64,000 bases of DNA from Trichuris trichiura. Lineage: Eukaryota; Nematoda; Enoplea; Trichinellida; Trichuridae. Below the pieces are notes generated by a model. The model worked only from the letters and a program-made list of their open reading frames with translations, was not told the DNA's origin and searched no databases. Numbering within the stretch: the first letter of the stretch is position 1; every line of letters begins with the position of its first letter. Below, piece by piece: positions 25,283 to 37,961 of the stretch. The stretch covers positions 806,001 to 870,000 of the forward strand of contig JBAJFE010000026.1 in NCBI GenBank assembly GCA_037903355.1, written 5' to 3'. Both the position numbers and the translations under genes were made by a program.

Positions 25283-28200
25283 ATGGACAATGACGTAAGG
25301 AGCTCTGGAAGGTTAAAGCCTACAAGACGGCCGTTGGTAACCTTTGCCGTTGCCATAGGCACCGCTTTGATCGTTGTCGTGATGGCTTTAATTATATATT
25401 TTTGTCTAAAGACTGATGATATTGTTCCTGTAAAAACAATGCCCCGCCTACCAAGAAACGTATTCCCTTCGCTGTATCAATTGGAAATTCGAACCTACTT
25501 TCCTTTGACGGACGACGAAATATCCGAACAGCTTAATTTCACTTTTGACGGTCGTTTGGCAATCAAAATTCGCTGCGTAGATAGTACATCCAGCGTGACA
25601 ATGCACGCATCGCGTATTACTATAAATGAAAGCACATTGTCGTTGGTTCGCGATTCCGACGGTATGGCGATACGGTCAGCCTCTCCGGCCTTAAAAATTG
25701 ACTCAAGTTCCGAGATGGTCACTTTTCTTTTCTTATCTGATTTGCAAGCTGGACACAACTACACGCTCGCTTTGGAATACGCGGGAAAGTTGCCTGACGA
25801 TTTGCGAGGTTTTTATCGAACCAGTTACATGAAAGAAGACTCTAAGAGGTAATGGCGCGCATTCCTTTTTTGGTTTGGCGGAATTGCGGCCTATGATCAA
25901 ACGTAATCGGCAGCTTTAATCCTTTTTAAGCATCTACGTGTTTAGATGGCTTTTGATTACGCAGTTTGAGTCTACATACGCAAGAAGAGCGCTGCCGTGC
26001 TTTGACGAGCCGGATTTCAAGGCAGTATTTAACGCCAGCTTAATTCATCCCTCCAGCACAATAGCTCTGTCGAATATGCCTGTCTTGGAAAAGCAAGAGG
26101 TTGAGTAAGTTTTTTTACTATTCTCCGTTGGTCGCTTGCATTGTTTACGCAACGGGTTATGACGAAAATTGTTGTCTAACCATTTTTCGTGCTTGGCGAA
26201 GCCGCACTAACATTTTTACCTTGTTCGGGCATCATGTTATGCGCTGGCGCCTTACTGGTAGCCACATGATGTTCGCCGCCCCGTTCCCAATCCAGTGCGG
26301 TCTCTTCGGTGTAATTATTCCTTTTCATTAGCGCGCTCATTTGAAGGTAGCATAGTTCGTAGTTCGGTTTGTCGCTGTACGTCAACGCCTTTAGGTGGGA
26401 TAATATTGGGGCATACTCCGGCGGACAGTCTTGCAAAAATAACGTAGGATTGTTTATAAACTTTTGCTTAACAAGACCGTAGAATCTGGCCTGTCGTGCC
26501 ATAGGCATATCCTGAAAATCGTTACTATTATTAGATGGTTATATTAGTATTGCTTGCTGCTATAGCGCATTACCCTTGGCGGTACTTCGTCACGCCATGG
26601 TACGCGACCAAGCGATATGCGTAAGAGCATGAAGAACCAAGACCATATGTCATCTTTTGGTGCTTGGTCCTCTCCCAACAAGGCTGATACGGAAGCGTAA
26701 AATAACGTTCCTCGAAAGTTCGCCCTTTCTCTGGGTCGTCTTTGCGTACCATCCGCCTTAATGTACTTCCTACTCATACCAAAGTCGAGTATGAAAACCT
26801 TTCGATATTCAGGTTCTCGTCCTATGGAATAGTTTTGCGGCTTCACGTCCCTATGCAAATAGCTGCAAAGCAATTGTCGTGATGAGTTGAGAGCATTCGG
26901 GCGAATGCCTACCCATATTTGTGCATATCTTCAAGTGCTTCCAAGCTACATCTGCCAAGGTGCATAGCACTTCGTTGGCCAAACCTGGTACTTCCGTCCG
27001 GAAATTTGCTCCTGAGCGATTGGAGCATACTTTGAAAGCTCGGACCAACTAAGGTCATTACAATGTAGCAATAGGATTCCTGCTTTCCTATGCCAACAAT
27101 TTCGCATACGTGACGGGCATTGCGTGCGTTTAATTCCTTTAGCACGACAACTTCAAGTTTCAGCGATCGGAAATCTTGCGCTTGAAGTTCGATCTGCAAT
27201 CGTAAGGTTACCTGAGATGGATCGAGCGGAAAGGTCAGCGTACTTTCATAGCCTCCATACGATTTGTTTGAAGATCCATAACTTCGTATACGGCGCCGAA
27301 TCCGCCTCGGCCGAGCACCTTTTGGATGACCCATCTTTTTTCAACCGTATCCCCTGGCTTGAATAGTTCAGCCGCTTGCGCTCCACCAATGCGACCCATT
27401 TACTCTACGATGTATCGTGCGTGCAGCGCGATGGGCTGCTAACGTTTGTCGACATAGGTCCCCTTATAATGTGCGCTTACTCGCGCGGGGTTGTTCCACA
27501 CGACTGTTTAAAGTTTTCAACCAAACGTAAAGCCGAACAAGTTTAAATTCCTATTTTTTTATCGTATTTTCGCGGGAATTTAAATTAGAAGCATAGTTTG
27601 AAACTATTACAACGCTGATATAACTTTGTTGAATTATTCAACTTTCCTCTAAGGCGGAAGTCTAATTGAAGTTTTCTAGCGGGAATTGGACAAGGACAAT
27701 CTTCAAGCCAACAGTACCCATGTCAACGTATCTATTGGCTTTTGCAGTTTGCGATTATGCAAATGTTTCAACAGGAGAGGGTGTGCAAGTAAGCTTGCTT
27801 CCGAAATGCAATTTAATGTGGCCTATCTTTTTCGTCAACAGTATAGGGTGTGGTCTCGTCATTCCCAAATGAACCAGACAAAGTTCGCGCTCCACGCAGC
27901 TCCTCTGGTGCTTGAACATTTTGCAAGCATGTTCAATTACAGTTTCCCGCTTCCGAAGTTGGGTAAGAAGTTTTCGAATGTACCGCCAATGCTTGTAGCC
28001 TTTTGTGCCAGATATGATAGCGATTCCGGATTTTGCCGCGGGTGCAATGGAAAACTGGGGTTTGGTAACGTTTCGCGAAGTCGACTTGCTGCTGAATGAA
28101 ACCGGCGGGCCAGCAATGATGAGAAAGATGCGGGTTGCCCGAATTATCGCTCACGAATTGGCTCATCAAGTTTTTTGAATTTTTCTTTGCGTAGCAGTTT

Positions 28201-30958
28201 TGACGCGGCAACTTTTCCAGTGGTTCGGAAATTTAGTCACCATGAAATGGTGGGATTCCATCTGGTTGAACGAAGGCTTTGCGGACTACGTAAGCTTCGA
28301 AGCCGCCCAGAAAGTGCTTTCCGATTGGCCAGGAGAAATGGTTACGCGTTGCTTCATACTTGGGCCTCCGTCGCCCTGTAAAAAAGTACGATCCATTTAA
28401 GGATACGCAATTTGTATACGAGCAAGTTCAAATGGCAATGTCTCAAGATGAACTGCCAACGTCGCCGCCTATTCATAGAACAGCTGATCATACCGATCTA
28501 CACTTGTACTTTGATTACATAACTTATAAGAAGGTGGGTTTGCACTTGGTGCAACGGACTTTTGGAGATTTGGCTTGGTTTTTAAGGGTTCGTCAATAAT
28601 TCGAATGTTGCACAAAGTACTCGGAAGCCTATTCGAAAAAGGGTTGAGTGTTAGTTAATATTTCCGCTTTATTCTTTCGTACGGTTACAGCTTCATCTTA
28701 GGCATATATGGCGAATAACGCGTTCGGCAATGTCGATGACGATGATTTATGGCAAGCTTTACAGAAGGTATTCTTTTCATCTTGAACGTCGCTAATCAGT
28801 ATATCTTCTTAATCTCAGCTCATTTTTGTAGTTCCAGTCGTCTTCCTCTCAAAGAAGTTTGCTGGGTATAAATGCAAAACGAAATAAAATAGTTTCATAA
28901 TTATTAAACGAGTTTATCACTTAGCGGCAGCTTATTATTTTTGCATGAAAGTTTCGAAGCTTTGAGGAATCAACAATTCCCGCCGTCACAGTTTTTTAAA
29001 TTATATTTAACATTGCTTAACATGAAGAATTATGTAAGTAGGTGTCAACGTTTACTTTTTGGTTGTCTGTAGGCAGTTGACGAAGCAGACAAGCCGCCTA
29101 TAGATTGGAACGGGCAAAAGTTGAACGTATCCGCCTTTATGAACAGTTGGATCAATGTAGCCGGTTTTCCAGTGGTCATCATCACTCGAGTTAACGACAG
29201 CGTTGTTATGCTGTCACAAAAGCGTTCTTTAAGCAATCTTTACGGTATAATTTAAAATTTTATCTATACGCGCCTTTTGCAATGCTCAATTGCAGAAAGT
29301 GAAACGAAGCGTTCGCCTGACCATCAATGGTACATTCCTTTGTGGTACATGACGTGCAATGACAACGAATCACGCCTTGTATGGTTGCAACCGAACAAGA
29401 ACGGTTTGTGTTAGCTAAGCTTTGCTTCTGCTTCAATACTGACCTTTGGTTTTTCAGAATTTTTGAATATTTTGCATGGCTGCCAATTTTTGGTCAACGT
29501 TGGCGTCCACAGTTTTGCGCGTATTCTTTACCCCCATGATGAGATGCCGACAAAGTTTCTTGGCAGAGGCTCATTGAAAGTACGTAGTCATTCCGGTTGA
29601 GGAAATAAGTTCACTTATTTCCAGAACATCAGTTCCATCAACAGTGCTCAACTGATCGATGATGCGTTCAGTTTGGCTAAGTAAATTTGCCTTGTTTTAT
29701 TTAAGCAGCACCTGAAGGTTCATTGTCATTTTTAACTTTTTATAAAGAGCAAATCTCACAAGCTACGAGCAGTCTCTCGAAGTGCCACTTTTATTGTTGG
29801 AAAACAATTCCCATCCGGTGTCATTGAAAGCAGCCTTTTTTGGCTACGAATTTTTGAATACGATGTTTAGCAGTTCTCCGGCAGAGTACCAACTGCTAAC
29901 GGTTGGTGGCGCGAAATGCCCTGACATTTTGCCATTAAAGAATAGTCCTTTTTAGGATCACGTTTCCAAACGCGCCATTAGGTACAATAAAGATTTCTGG
30001 AATTTGGCAGTCAGTTCGAATAACTTCGCAGAGCAGTAAGCAGCAAAGACGGTAAGGTCATGTCGACTTTGAATGTTTTCAGTACGCGAAGCGAATTTCT
30101 CATTGACAAAGCTTGCAGATGGAACGTGTCAGAATGTATAAGTGACGCAAAGTTAGAATTCGATAAGTTTCTCTCGACCTGTAGAGGTACACATCGCGGC
30201 ACAACGGAATGTTCCCTGTAGGCATTCTTGCAACGTTGCTTTATTTGCATATGTTGTGTTTAATTCAGAGTCCCGCCAGCGTTGCGTAAGACCGTCTACT
30301 GCGTGGGAGTGCGCGTCAATGAAAGCAGTTTTGACGAGCTTTGGAAATGGTGCCAGCAAGAGCATTTCAATTTGGAACGAAACAATCTGGTTGCCGGGTT
30401 GTCTTGCTCCACGCAACCTGACAGTCTTCACAGGTGAAGTCGGGCATGTTTATCCTTTGCTGAAGATCGATTGCGCTTTAGGCTGCTTAATGCTTCTCTG
30501 CATTTGGATTCGGACTGTATAAAGCTGCAGGATGTAAACACTCTATTCTACAACATTAATGCAAATCCGCTGGGTCGTTCCCTTCTATGGACATTTATGC
30601 AAAAACACTGGAGTCAATAGTAAGTGTTTTAGCCTAATTCGATTGTATCTTGTTAACATATTCGCTCGTATTTTTTTTCAGCATGCAGAAAGACATGAAG
30701 AACTTCCTACGCACTTTAGCTGCTCAAAGCGTCTCTACGTTTAATACGGAAAACGACGTTGCAAAGGTAGATTTTACTTTCTATTTTCGAAAATGCGTCT
30801 GAGGGAAGTGTTTTTGTTAGATTGAAGAATTTTTGTCAAGGCCGGAAGTGACTCAGCACAAGGCTTTCTTTGCCAAACCGTTCGAAAGCGTCAAAGCAAA
30901 CAAACTCTGGAAGGACAGATATTTTAACGTTATAGTCGATTGGCTCAAAGTGCATTAA
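25283..30958 (+). CDS. M1 zinc aminopeptidase N-like type II membrane protein, 20 exons
   Basis: Ectopeptidase that removes N-terminal residues from peptides; in nematodes such enzymes act mainly at the gut surface. Exons: 25283-25848, 25946-26104, 27680-27788, 27842-27962, 28012-28169, 28221-28340, 28387-28533, 28587-28649, 28702-28767, 29073-29244, 29296-29403, 29458-29579, 29625-29680, 29748-29901, 29956-30035, 30083-30186, 30271-30433, 30482-30619, 30682-30766, 30821-30958. All phases close, giving 942 aa. Short cytoplasmic N-terminus, one signal anchor (about residues 18-43), then the M1 fold: GAMENW (329-334), HELAHQ (366-371) with the third zinc ligand Glu389 in WLNEGFADY, and the C-terminal ERAP1-like helical domain ([23 protein letters not shown]). 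All catalytic ligands are present. Exon 17 uses an unusual CAGAG acceptor for frame. AATAAA at 31175-31180. Intron 2 contains a whole kinase gene on the other strand. Confidence 0.95.
26176..27399 (-). CDS. CK1-group (tau-tubulin kinase-like) Ser/Thr protein kinase, 4 exons, nested
   Basis: Protein kinase of the casein kinase 1 group, close in layout to the tau-tubulin kinase-like family that is expanded in nematodes. Exons in transcript order: 27244-27399, 26913-27193, 26574-26862, 26176-26511; 353 aa, phases consistent. Kinase features: glycine loop [11 protein letters not shown] (about 29-39), ATP-anchoring Lys in MEAMK at the end of exon 1, catalytic loop HRDVKPQN (149-156), DFG at 172-174 ([11 protein letters not shown]), CK1-type substitution of the APE region (FRGTLFYAS), and [17 protein letters not shown]. 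All catalytic residues are present, so it should be active. The N-terminus MGRIGG precedes the domain directly and the C-terminal tail is short and polar. The entire gene sits antisense inside aminopeptidase intron 2 (26105-27679), so the two transcripts overlap. Confidence 0.92.
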
Positions 30959-32157
30959 GCTTTCTACCGCGTTTGCGATCACAGTGTTTCAGTTTCAACA
31001 AGTAAGTTCAGTATGACGTTAGGCAACGTTTCATTGACGCTACGAAAGCCACAGTTGCTGAACGCCGTTACAGTTTTTCCTTTGAAGAAGAATGAATTTC
31101 GTTTGTAGGAAGTACGACAGCATATTCAAATTAGGTACTTCCATTGCACGAATTTAACAATTTCATATTCTAACAATAAAATAACAGAACACAATTGAAA
31201 TTAAGAAAAGCGCAATGCTAAGCTGACCATATCTTTGCTGGAGTGAGTTGCACTGCGCGGAATTGAGTTTTTAGAGCAACGAGTTAGAATGACATCATCC
31301 AGTGAAATCTATCCCTCATACTCTGCGCAGTGCATAATTTGCATAAGACTCTCCAGACGCGTTTTAATGGCTTCTTGATATCCCACGTCAGCAACGATAC
31401 ATGCATATTAACGAGTCCTTCCTGCGTGGATCAGTCGAGTTGCTTCTGCTGTTATTGCTATAAAAGCTGCTTAGGAGTTTTTTGGATTCCTCTTTCATTA
31501 ATTTACATATTTTTCGAGTGCATCAAATGATTAGAATTTCAATTAGCAGCCTTGCGCACATTTAAGACTGTGGTCACATCTTTTCATTGAGTATTACAAA
31601 GAAATTATATTCGCAAATGATAAGCTGTATGAATATTGCACTTTCGTTCCAGTGTTCTTCAGATTATTTTCTGTTTGTTTCAGTAAGAGCATCCCGAAGG
31701 TCTCACTCGATTTATATTTCTTTAGTAAGGTTTCTAACATAACTAGCGTCAGGCTGAGAACTACTGAACCTACTATGGCTTTCAAAAGCTAATGCACCTT
31801 TATAAAATATCCTTATTTTGATATTTAAATTTTTCCACGAAAATTTGTTAAACTAGCTCCGTTTTTCCAGCGCATACATAGCATGAATGACGCCGTCAGT
31901 CTAATAATTCGCGCGCTGATGGCATATATTCTAACTCGCAACAAAGCGGGGGAAATAGCAAGTTAGTTGATTTAGTTCCATAAGCATAAAAAAAACTAAA
32001 TGCAATTATTTACACAATTTAAAACAAATCTTGTAAATTATAAGGCGGTTGCTAACCACGTCATTAATATTCGTAGTAGAAGCATTTGAATCTGCAGTGG
32101 CTAAATGGCAAAGTTGATTGTTGCTGGAAAGCCTTTAGTCGACGGGTGAAATTAATG
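30959..32157. other. Intergenic, convergent 3' ends
   Basis: Lies between the stop codons of the aminopeptidase (plus) and gluconokinase (minus). AATAAA at 31175-31180 fits the aminopeptidase 3' end. Otherwise AT-rich with nothing recognised. Confidence 0.45.
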
Positions 32158-32739
32158 TTACTCAATTTCTCCGGCCGTGGTGTTCAGTGATTTTAGGAAC
32201 GTGCAAATCTCGTTGACAACAGCCGTTATTGGTTGACTTGCGTCTACCGTAACCGTATGAAATTCGTTGGGCGAAGGGCATTCTAAAATCTCGTATTGAC
32301 TTTTCAAAAGCCAAGGTTTGAAAAAGTGTCCGGTTCTGCTGCTCAATCGGGCTAGCGCCATTTCCAGTGGTACGTGCAAGTAAAATATCCACGTGGTTTG
32401 CTCCCTCCGTCCCACTAAACGTTGTCTATATTGTTGCTTCAACGCGGAACATCCTATAATGACGGTTTGCTGTTTCACATGGAACTGTTGGGCTAACTGT
32501 GACATAATAGAGAGCCATTGCGCACGTTCTTCATCGCTAAGCGGCTCCCCTCGACACATTTTTGCTTTGTTAAAGGCAGAATGGTAGTCATCTCCATCCA
32601 AAAATGGTATTCCCAACTTGAGCGACAGTGCCCTACCGATAGTTGATTTTCCGCTTCCCGAAACGCCCATTAAAATAAGCGTCAATCCTTTGCCGCTGAT
32701 AGCGTGCGAAACGTCAACAGCGCCAGCAGGTAAGGCCAT
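32158..32739 (-). CDS. Gluconokinase
   Basis: Phosphorylates D-gluconate to 6-phosphogluconate, feeding the pentose phosphate pathway; member of the GntK/IDNK shikimate-kinase-like family. Single coding exon, 193 aa from the ATG at 32739, near the usual 165-190 aa. P-loop GVSGSGKST at 25-33, then LDGDDYHSAFNKAKMCRGEP, which matches the family substrate/lid region (DGDxxH, N..KM..G.PL.D.(D/E)R..WL), then CSALKQQYRQRLVG and the lid-like SSRTGHFFKP. A strong acceptor (TTTTAG) lies 16 nt upstream of the ATG, so a non-coding 5' exon is likely. The frame is open through that region without another ATG. Orientation is convergent with the aminopeptidase. Confidence 0.93.
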   Translation of the reverse strand: MALPAGAVDVSHAISGKGLTLILMGVSGSGKSTIGRALSLKLGIPFLDGDDYHSAFNKAKMCRGEPLSDEERAQWLSIMSQLAQQFHVKQQTVIIGCSALKQQYRQRLVGRREQTTWIFYLHVPLEMALARLSSRTGHFFKPWLLKSQYEILECPSPNEFHTVTVDASQPITAVVNEICTFLKSLNTTAGEIE

Positions 32740-33321
32740 GACTGTAGCAAACACCTAAAACATATGCAGTTGTCTTTCCATTCCCGTTTATGGTAACCAA
32801 ATATTTAAATAAAAAAATAAGACAGTATATTCGCATATCTGCCTTATATCTTTTTTATTTAAAGCTTACATTTGCTGGCTAAACGTTTTGAAATACGTAC
32901 GATGACGCACCCCGTAAATATTGGCCTTAAAAATTAATTTTACCTTAAAGAAAAATGATTAAATTGCCTGGAGAAACAAGACTGCAAAAAAAAGAAGTAC
33001 AATTGCGTACTTGAGGAGTAACACTACATAGTACAGTAGGAATAATAGTAATAACGTACTGTTAACGTCGTTATCCTGCCATCTGAAAAGTTGGGATTTC
33101 AACGTGTGTGGGTAAGTGAGCTTATTGGCTTTTCTTCATAGAGAGGCATTTGGCTACGTTTTAGCACGTAGGCATAGTAAAAACGCTAATTTTCCTTTCA
33201 TGTACATCTTAGGATATGTACTCGTAAGCAGCGGTCTTTTGGCCTGTAGGAATAGAAATGGCATTTTTGTTTTCGCTCTTAGCTGATTATAAAGACTCAA
33301 AGCGAGCGATCAACGAATCAA
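32740..33321. other. Spacer
   Basis: AT-rich; likely contains the gluconokinase promoter and 5' UTR. Nothing else recognised. Confidence 0.35.
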
Positions 33322-33508
33322 TTACCAGTGGCAATCTGGCGCGCCTTTTCCGTCTAGTTTGTAGAATTGGGACTTCCTGACGGCAGGCCATTTCTCAGGT
33401 TTCGTTTCAAGAAATTCTCGGCCAGTCCAGGTTATAGATTCGAATTGCTCTATCATTTTTTGAACACTACAGGCTAGTTTGCCGTTGTCATCAGAGCGGC
33501 GCCGTAAC
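33322..33508 (-). CDS. Probable C-terminal exon of an unassigned gene
   Basis: A minus-strand frame after an acceptor-like AAAACAG (33509-33515 on the plus strand, read in reverse) runs 62 codons to TAA. Protein-like composition: KMIEQFESITWTGREFLETK, then PEKWPAVRKSQFYKL and an end DGKGAPDCHW. The frame also continues upstream to 33552 without a stop. Exon-like pieces occur further upstream on the same strand (about 33.55-33.70 kb, Glu/Lys/Arg-rich), but I could not join them in phase. Family not recognised. Confidence 0.35.
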
Positions 33509-36500
33509 CTGTTTTCGTACGCGTAAAAGTAGGCGTTAATACTACCTTTCAAGCGGGGTTGTTACTTAGTAAAGTTGTAAATAAATGTTCTTTTTCTTCG
33601 TCGATTCGGTCTTCTCGGTTCTGCGCCCCATTGCCTAAGAAATGCAGGTTCCTTTCTGTTAAAGGCGCGCCCATCTTGTTCTGCCTTTACTGGCAAACAT
33701 GTTGACGACCCTTTTGTACCGTTTGTTTTAGCTAAAACAAACGTAAATCTTGTTTTTAAGCCTATTCTTAGGGAAGGGCAGAACAGAGTGACTGATATAG
33801 TTACAGTATGCCGGTAGATGCAGAACCGATCAGACCCATAGGTTTATTTCTAAATTCATTGAACGAATATTCAAGGCTTTCTTTTTGATGTGTTAACGAT
33901 ATTTTTAATAAGTGTTTTGTTCATTGTTCAGGTTTCACAAAAATATCACTCTCCGTAGTTTCAGATGATTAACCAATTTCACCCAAAGCCGCAGTTGAGA
34001 CGGACGCATAAAGTTTGGCATCCATTGTATAAAATAGCGATTTTTTCGCTTATGCCTTTATCCCAGTCTAGTTTTTGTTTCGCGCCTGCGATCTTGGGTT
34101 TATTTTGAAAAAATAATGTTCAAACATTTTCTGTTGTGAACCCCTTTCTGTGCACTAGTTTTTTCTTCTGTCTGCTGCTAATGCAATAAACGTTATAATG
34201 CGGCTGTCTGCCAGCTGCTAGAAGTTGACTGTTTGACAAAACCTTACTGTAACAATGGTTGGGTTATAATCAGTACTATTTAAATGGTATATAACGAAAT
34301 AAAAGCCCAGTTACGGAATGAAATTTATTGCAAAATCTTCCTGTGTATACATTCGCTAACCGAGAACGTTTTTATATTCAAAAATGATGGGTAGGTTTTC
34401 CATGACTACAGTAGTTGTACCGGGAAGAAGTTCCTGGCTGCGCACTGCATTTAGCGTTTTCTTGCCATCCAGTTCGTTTGATTATGTTAAGCTTATGCTT
34501 TTTAAGCGTTCCTGGCGAATTTTAAAAGGTAGTTATCATAGATGGCGGATTTCTGCTCGTAAAATCCCGCTTAATTACCCTAGCAAACTGTAAAACGTTC
34601 ATGCGTTAAGGCGGTGCGTCCTTTGCGAAAGTTTCATTTGCAATTTTATCCTCACATCCGTCTCTAGCTGTGCTCCAAAACAGCCTGTTCATTTTCTGTA
34701 CAGTAAAGAGTGAAAATCAGGTTCGTACCCACGAACAATTGTTCTTCTTCGTAGTCGTAACATAATGAGAGTTAGGTTGACGTTCTGTTCGTAGCTAATA
34801 TTCATTAAAATTTTTTCTCTCCTTTTTAGGGTGAAAAAACCAATTTGCTAGAGAACGTTTAATGTGCAGCAATGGGCTCCACCAAAAAGTCAGGATAATA
34901 TATTCGCCTGCTAGGTCGTCTTTTTTGTACCATTTCATTTTTTCTCTGGCTCCAAAATAGTTTACGTTAAAATTCGAGTCCGTGCAATGCCTGTACAGCT
35001 AAGCAATGTTGGCAATTCTGATACAGTGGTGTTAATGATTTTCATGGTTTTTGATACAGTTAACTCCCTTTAATGTTACACAAAATTGAAATAAAATTTC
35101 GGAGCGAGCTTTCAGCATTGATTGTATCCACTTTCCTGCTGATTAGTTGTTAGGATGGAAGAAAAAATATGCTCATGCAGCACAAGAGTAGAGTTCCTGA
35201 ATTTAATTTTAGTTTACAGCATAAATATACGATTGCGTTTCTTTCATTCGATAATTATATTCGTTCAAGACAGAACAAGAAGATTGCTAGAAATTCCATA
35301 AGTCTATATTATTCTTGCGCTACGTTAACACAGGTCTATCGTTGCATCAGTCAGGAAATCTGTATACCAGTTACAGAACATTTTGTTTTTTAATAATTTG
35401 CATTTAAATAATGGCTTTGGTATCCCTGCTGCTTTACGACTTAATTTTGTGGTGTAATGTAAGCGTCGGTAATGTATCTTTGTGTACTCTGTAAGTGGCT
35501 TACCGTTTGTAATTTTTATCTTTCCTACCTGATAATCCGCAGAAAAGGCTTGTAACAACCTAGTATGGCCATCTTCGACTCATACCTTTAGAGCAGTTAG
35601 CTTTCAACCGTTTCCCGTTGCCACTCGCAGGCTTTGTTTTCGTCCAATTAACAATCTTGTCATTAACAATAGGGGGAAAATTGTCCATCTGTTTTTCCAT
35701 ATGTTGCAGTAAACATTCGTTATGAGAATTAAATTACCGTTTGTTACTTTGTTAAAACCACTCTTGTAGCACGAAAGTAGCATGACGCATCAGTCAGACG
35801 AAAATAGGCTGTTTTACGTACCTGAAAGCTTGGCATCATTTATCTTCACTGGAAGAAATACATTGTTTATTTCTTCAAACCTTCTAACCGCTTATTATCG
35901 TCATATTGTTTACTCATTAACAGTTTTGAATTGTTTTACGGTAAACTTGTTAAGCCCAACATTTGTCGAAGCAAGAAACTATTAATGCTTCAGACATTTT
36001 CGTAACAGCGAATTTATTAATTTTTCACCCGAATGAACCACATAGCATTCCCATTGTCACGTAGTTCAAGTTTGCTGCTAAAAGGGCATTCGTTTGTACT
36101 TTTATTCATTGTTTTTAGATTTCTAAGTAGGTAATGTTTTTCTGAAAGCATAAGTCGTTACGCGGCCGACTATTCAGTTTTTTTTTCTAAGCTACGAAAG
36201 GATATCGTTATGTCCACATAGCTAAGCGAGGGGTGAAATATTACGTAGTGCAGATGTACTTTTTTCTAAGCTATGCTTTTCAGCTCTGGCTGTAGCAGTG
36301 TCGATTGCTTGATTGATTGCCTAACAAACGTAACATCGGCCTATTTTCGTTGAGTTTCAATCTCTTGATACAGCTCAAGATCGCTCCGCCTATTTGTGGG
36401 TCCAATGAATGTTCATGCAAAAATACTTCGTTTCGAGAATGGCTTATGCGAATTCCGTCTAGAATTTATTGCCATAGGTCATAAAGCGTTGCGCTGTACA

Positions 36501-36525
36501 ACCGCGGATGGCGCTTGAAAACGTT
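33509..36525. other. Gene-poor stretch
   Basis: Apart from possible upstream exons of the 33.3 kb gene at 33.55-33.70 kb, no coding structure or repeat is recognised. Base composition is AT-rich with homopolymer runs. Open frames (for example 35169-35393 and 34384-34593) lack protein-like character. Confidence 0.35.
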
Positions 36526-37873
36526 TCACTGGCATGCGCAGAATCTGGTGGCACGATCTTGCATTACGTCGAGAAAGTTACGCAGAAAGCGGAACCCAAT
36601 AGCCAATTGCTTCTTGCCAGATTCGTTGAGTTGGGTCGCCCTAAGACAACCGATTTCCACCATCTTGGACGCTGGAATTTTGCTTAAGCCTTGCTGATCG
36701 CCCTTGAAGCATTCCTTCAATGCGTCCAACAATTTGTTCTTCCAAGTTCCAGCCCTTCGCGTTTAAAAGAGGTCATTTAGAAAATGGGAACGAGAAAGCG
36801 AAATGAACTTACGCAGCATCGACTCGCCTGGTGCATTCTGAAGTGCTCGTCGAACTCATAATGGCATCCCGTAGTTGGTCAACTTTGCTATTCATCTCTT
36901 GACTTTTTTCGTTCAAGCAAGCGCAGGCGATCCGTTGAAGTTCGTTGTATCGGCTTTGGCACGAAGGTGAGCTGCCCGCGAAAAGAAACAATACCTTATT
37001 TGGAAGTTAGTGCTCACCAAGTTGCTCCATACCTGCTTTCCTTACAAGACTTGATCGTTTGGCAAAGTTTGCTGTACATTCCCGGATATCCGGCTGCCAT
37101 GCAACTTCGCGTGTTTGATGCGCGGTCCGGGTTCAACTGTCCACAAACGTCCATACGACTTTTGGCCCAAATGCGATGCTTAAGCGACTTCTTTCTGCAA
37201 CGCGTAAGCAACCAAGACCTCAACGAAGCTTTCCCAGCTTTGAGTATATGCCTACACAAGGTCAAGGTAGTTGTCGGAAGCGCTGTCCAAATCCGGAAGA
37301 ATGGCTGGGATGCGGAAGGAAAAATCATGTAGTTTGTTTTGCATACATGGCTGTATCTCTTCGACTGCAGTTTGAAGGATGGATTTTCGCAAGCATTGTC
37401 GCTGCTCAGTTGTCGCTTGAAAGTACTTGTCGTTAACCACCTTAGCTATTTTCTGACAAAAGTTGCAGCCTCGCAGTGGTCCATCCGGTCCCAGGACATC
37501 CGTTTCTATGGTGCTTCGGTCAAGAAGGCATTGCTTTTTACTTAATCGACTTCAGTTAGAAGTTCACAGCGCGCTTATAGTCTTACCTCTGAGCAGCTGC
37601 ACTGTTGGAAGCAAAGCATTTTTCAATCAAAGTTGAATGACCATCGTCGAACTCTTGCTCAATCGACTGGAATGTTTGTGGCACTGATACCTTTTGTGAC
37701 ATGCAGTTAAAGAAGGTGTTGAACGTCTGGTCGCACTGAGAATTTTGGCCGAAGACTATCTGTAACTGGAAAAAAGCATAAGATGTATCAGTTTGGTTAT
37801 TTAAATGTTTGTTCTTTCGTACGTTGGTTAAAAACAAAGCGGCAATGGAAGCCCAGATGGTTGGTGAATGCAT
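36526..37873 (-). CDS. Secreted cysteine-rich protein, 6 exons, family not identified
   Basis: Exons in transcript order: 37823-37873, 37587-37765, 37256-37540, 37033-37194, 36813-36971, 36526-36754; introns 46-61 nt, all GT..AG and in phase, 354 aa. Exon 1 plus the start of exon 2 form a signal peptide (MHSPTIWASIAALFLT, then NLQIVFGQ) with likely cleavage before NSQCDQTF. The mature chain has about twenty cysteines without membrane segments, in recurring spacings such as CDQTFNTFFNCM, RGCNFCQK, CLRKSILQT.., QPCMQNK, CQTIKSCK, RIACACLN and a terminal RFCACQ. The repeated Cys-x10-20-Cys helical rhythm resembles nematode secreted helical Cys-rich (DUF19/T20D4.11-like) domains, but I cannot confirm that. 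Likely an excretory/secretory protein held by disulphides. Gene structure is confident; function is unknown. Confidence 0.8.
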
Positions 37874-37961
37874 AGCTTAAACAAGTACTGTAGCAGAGCA
37901 ACCGCCGACTTTTAAGGACGCCTGCGCAAATGCGTCATCGTGTTTTTCTTCTTCTAGTGCG

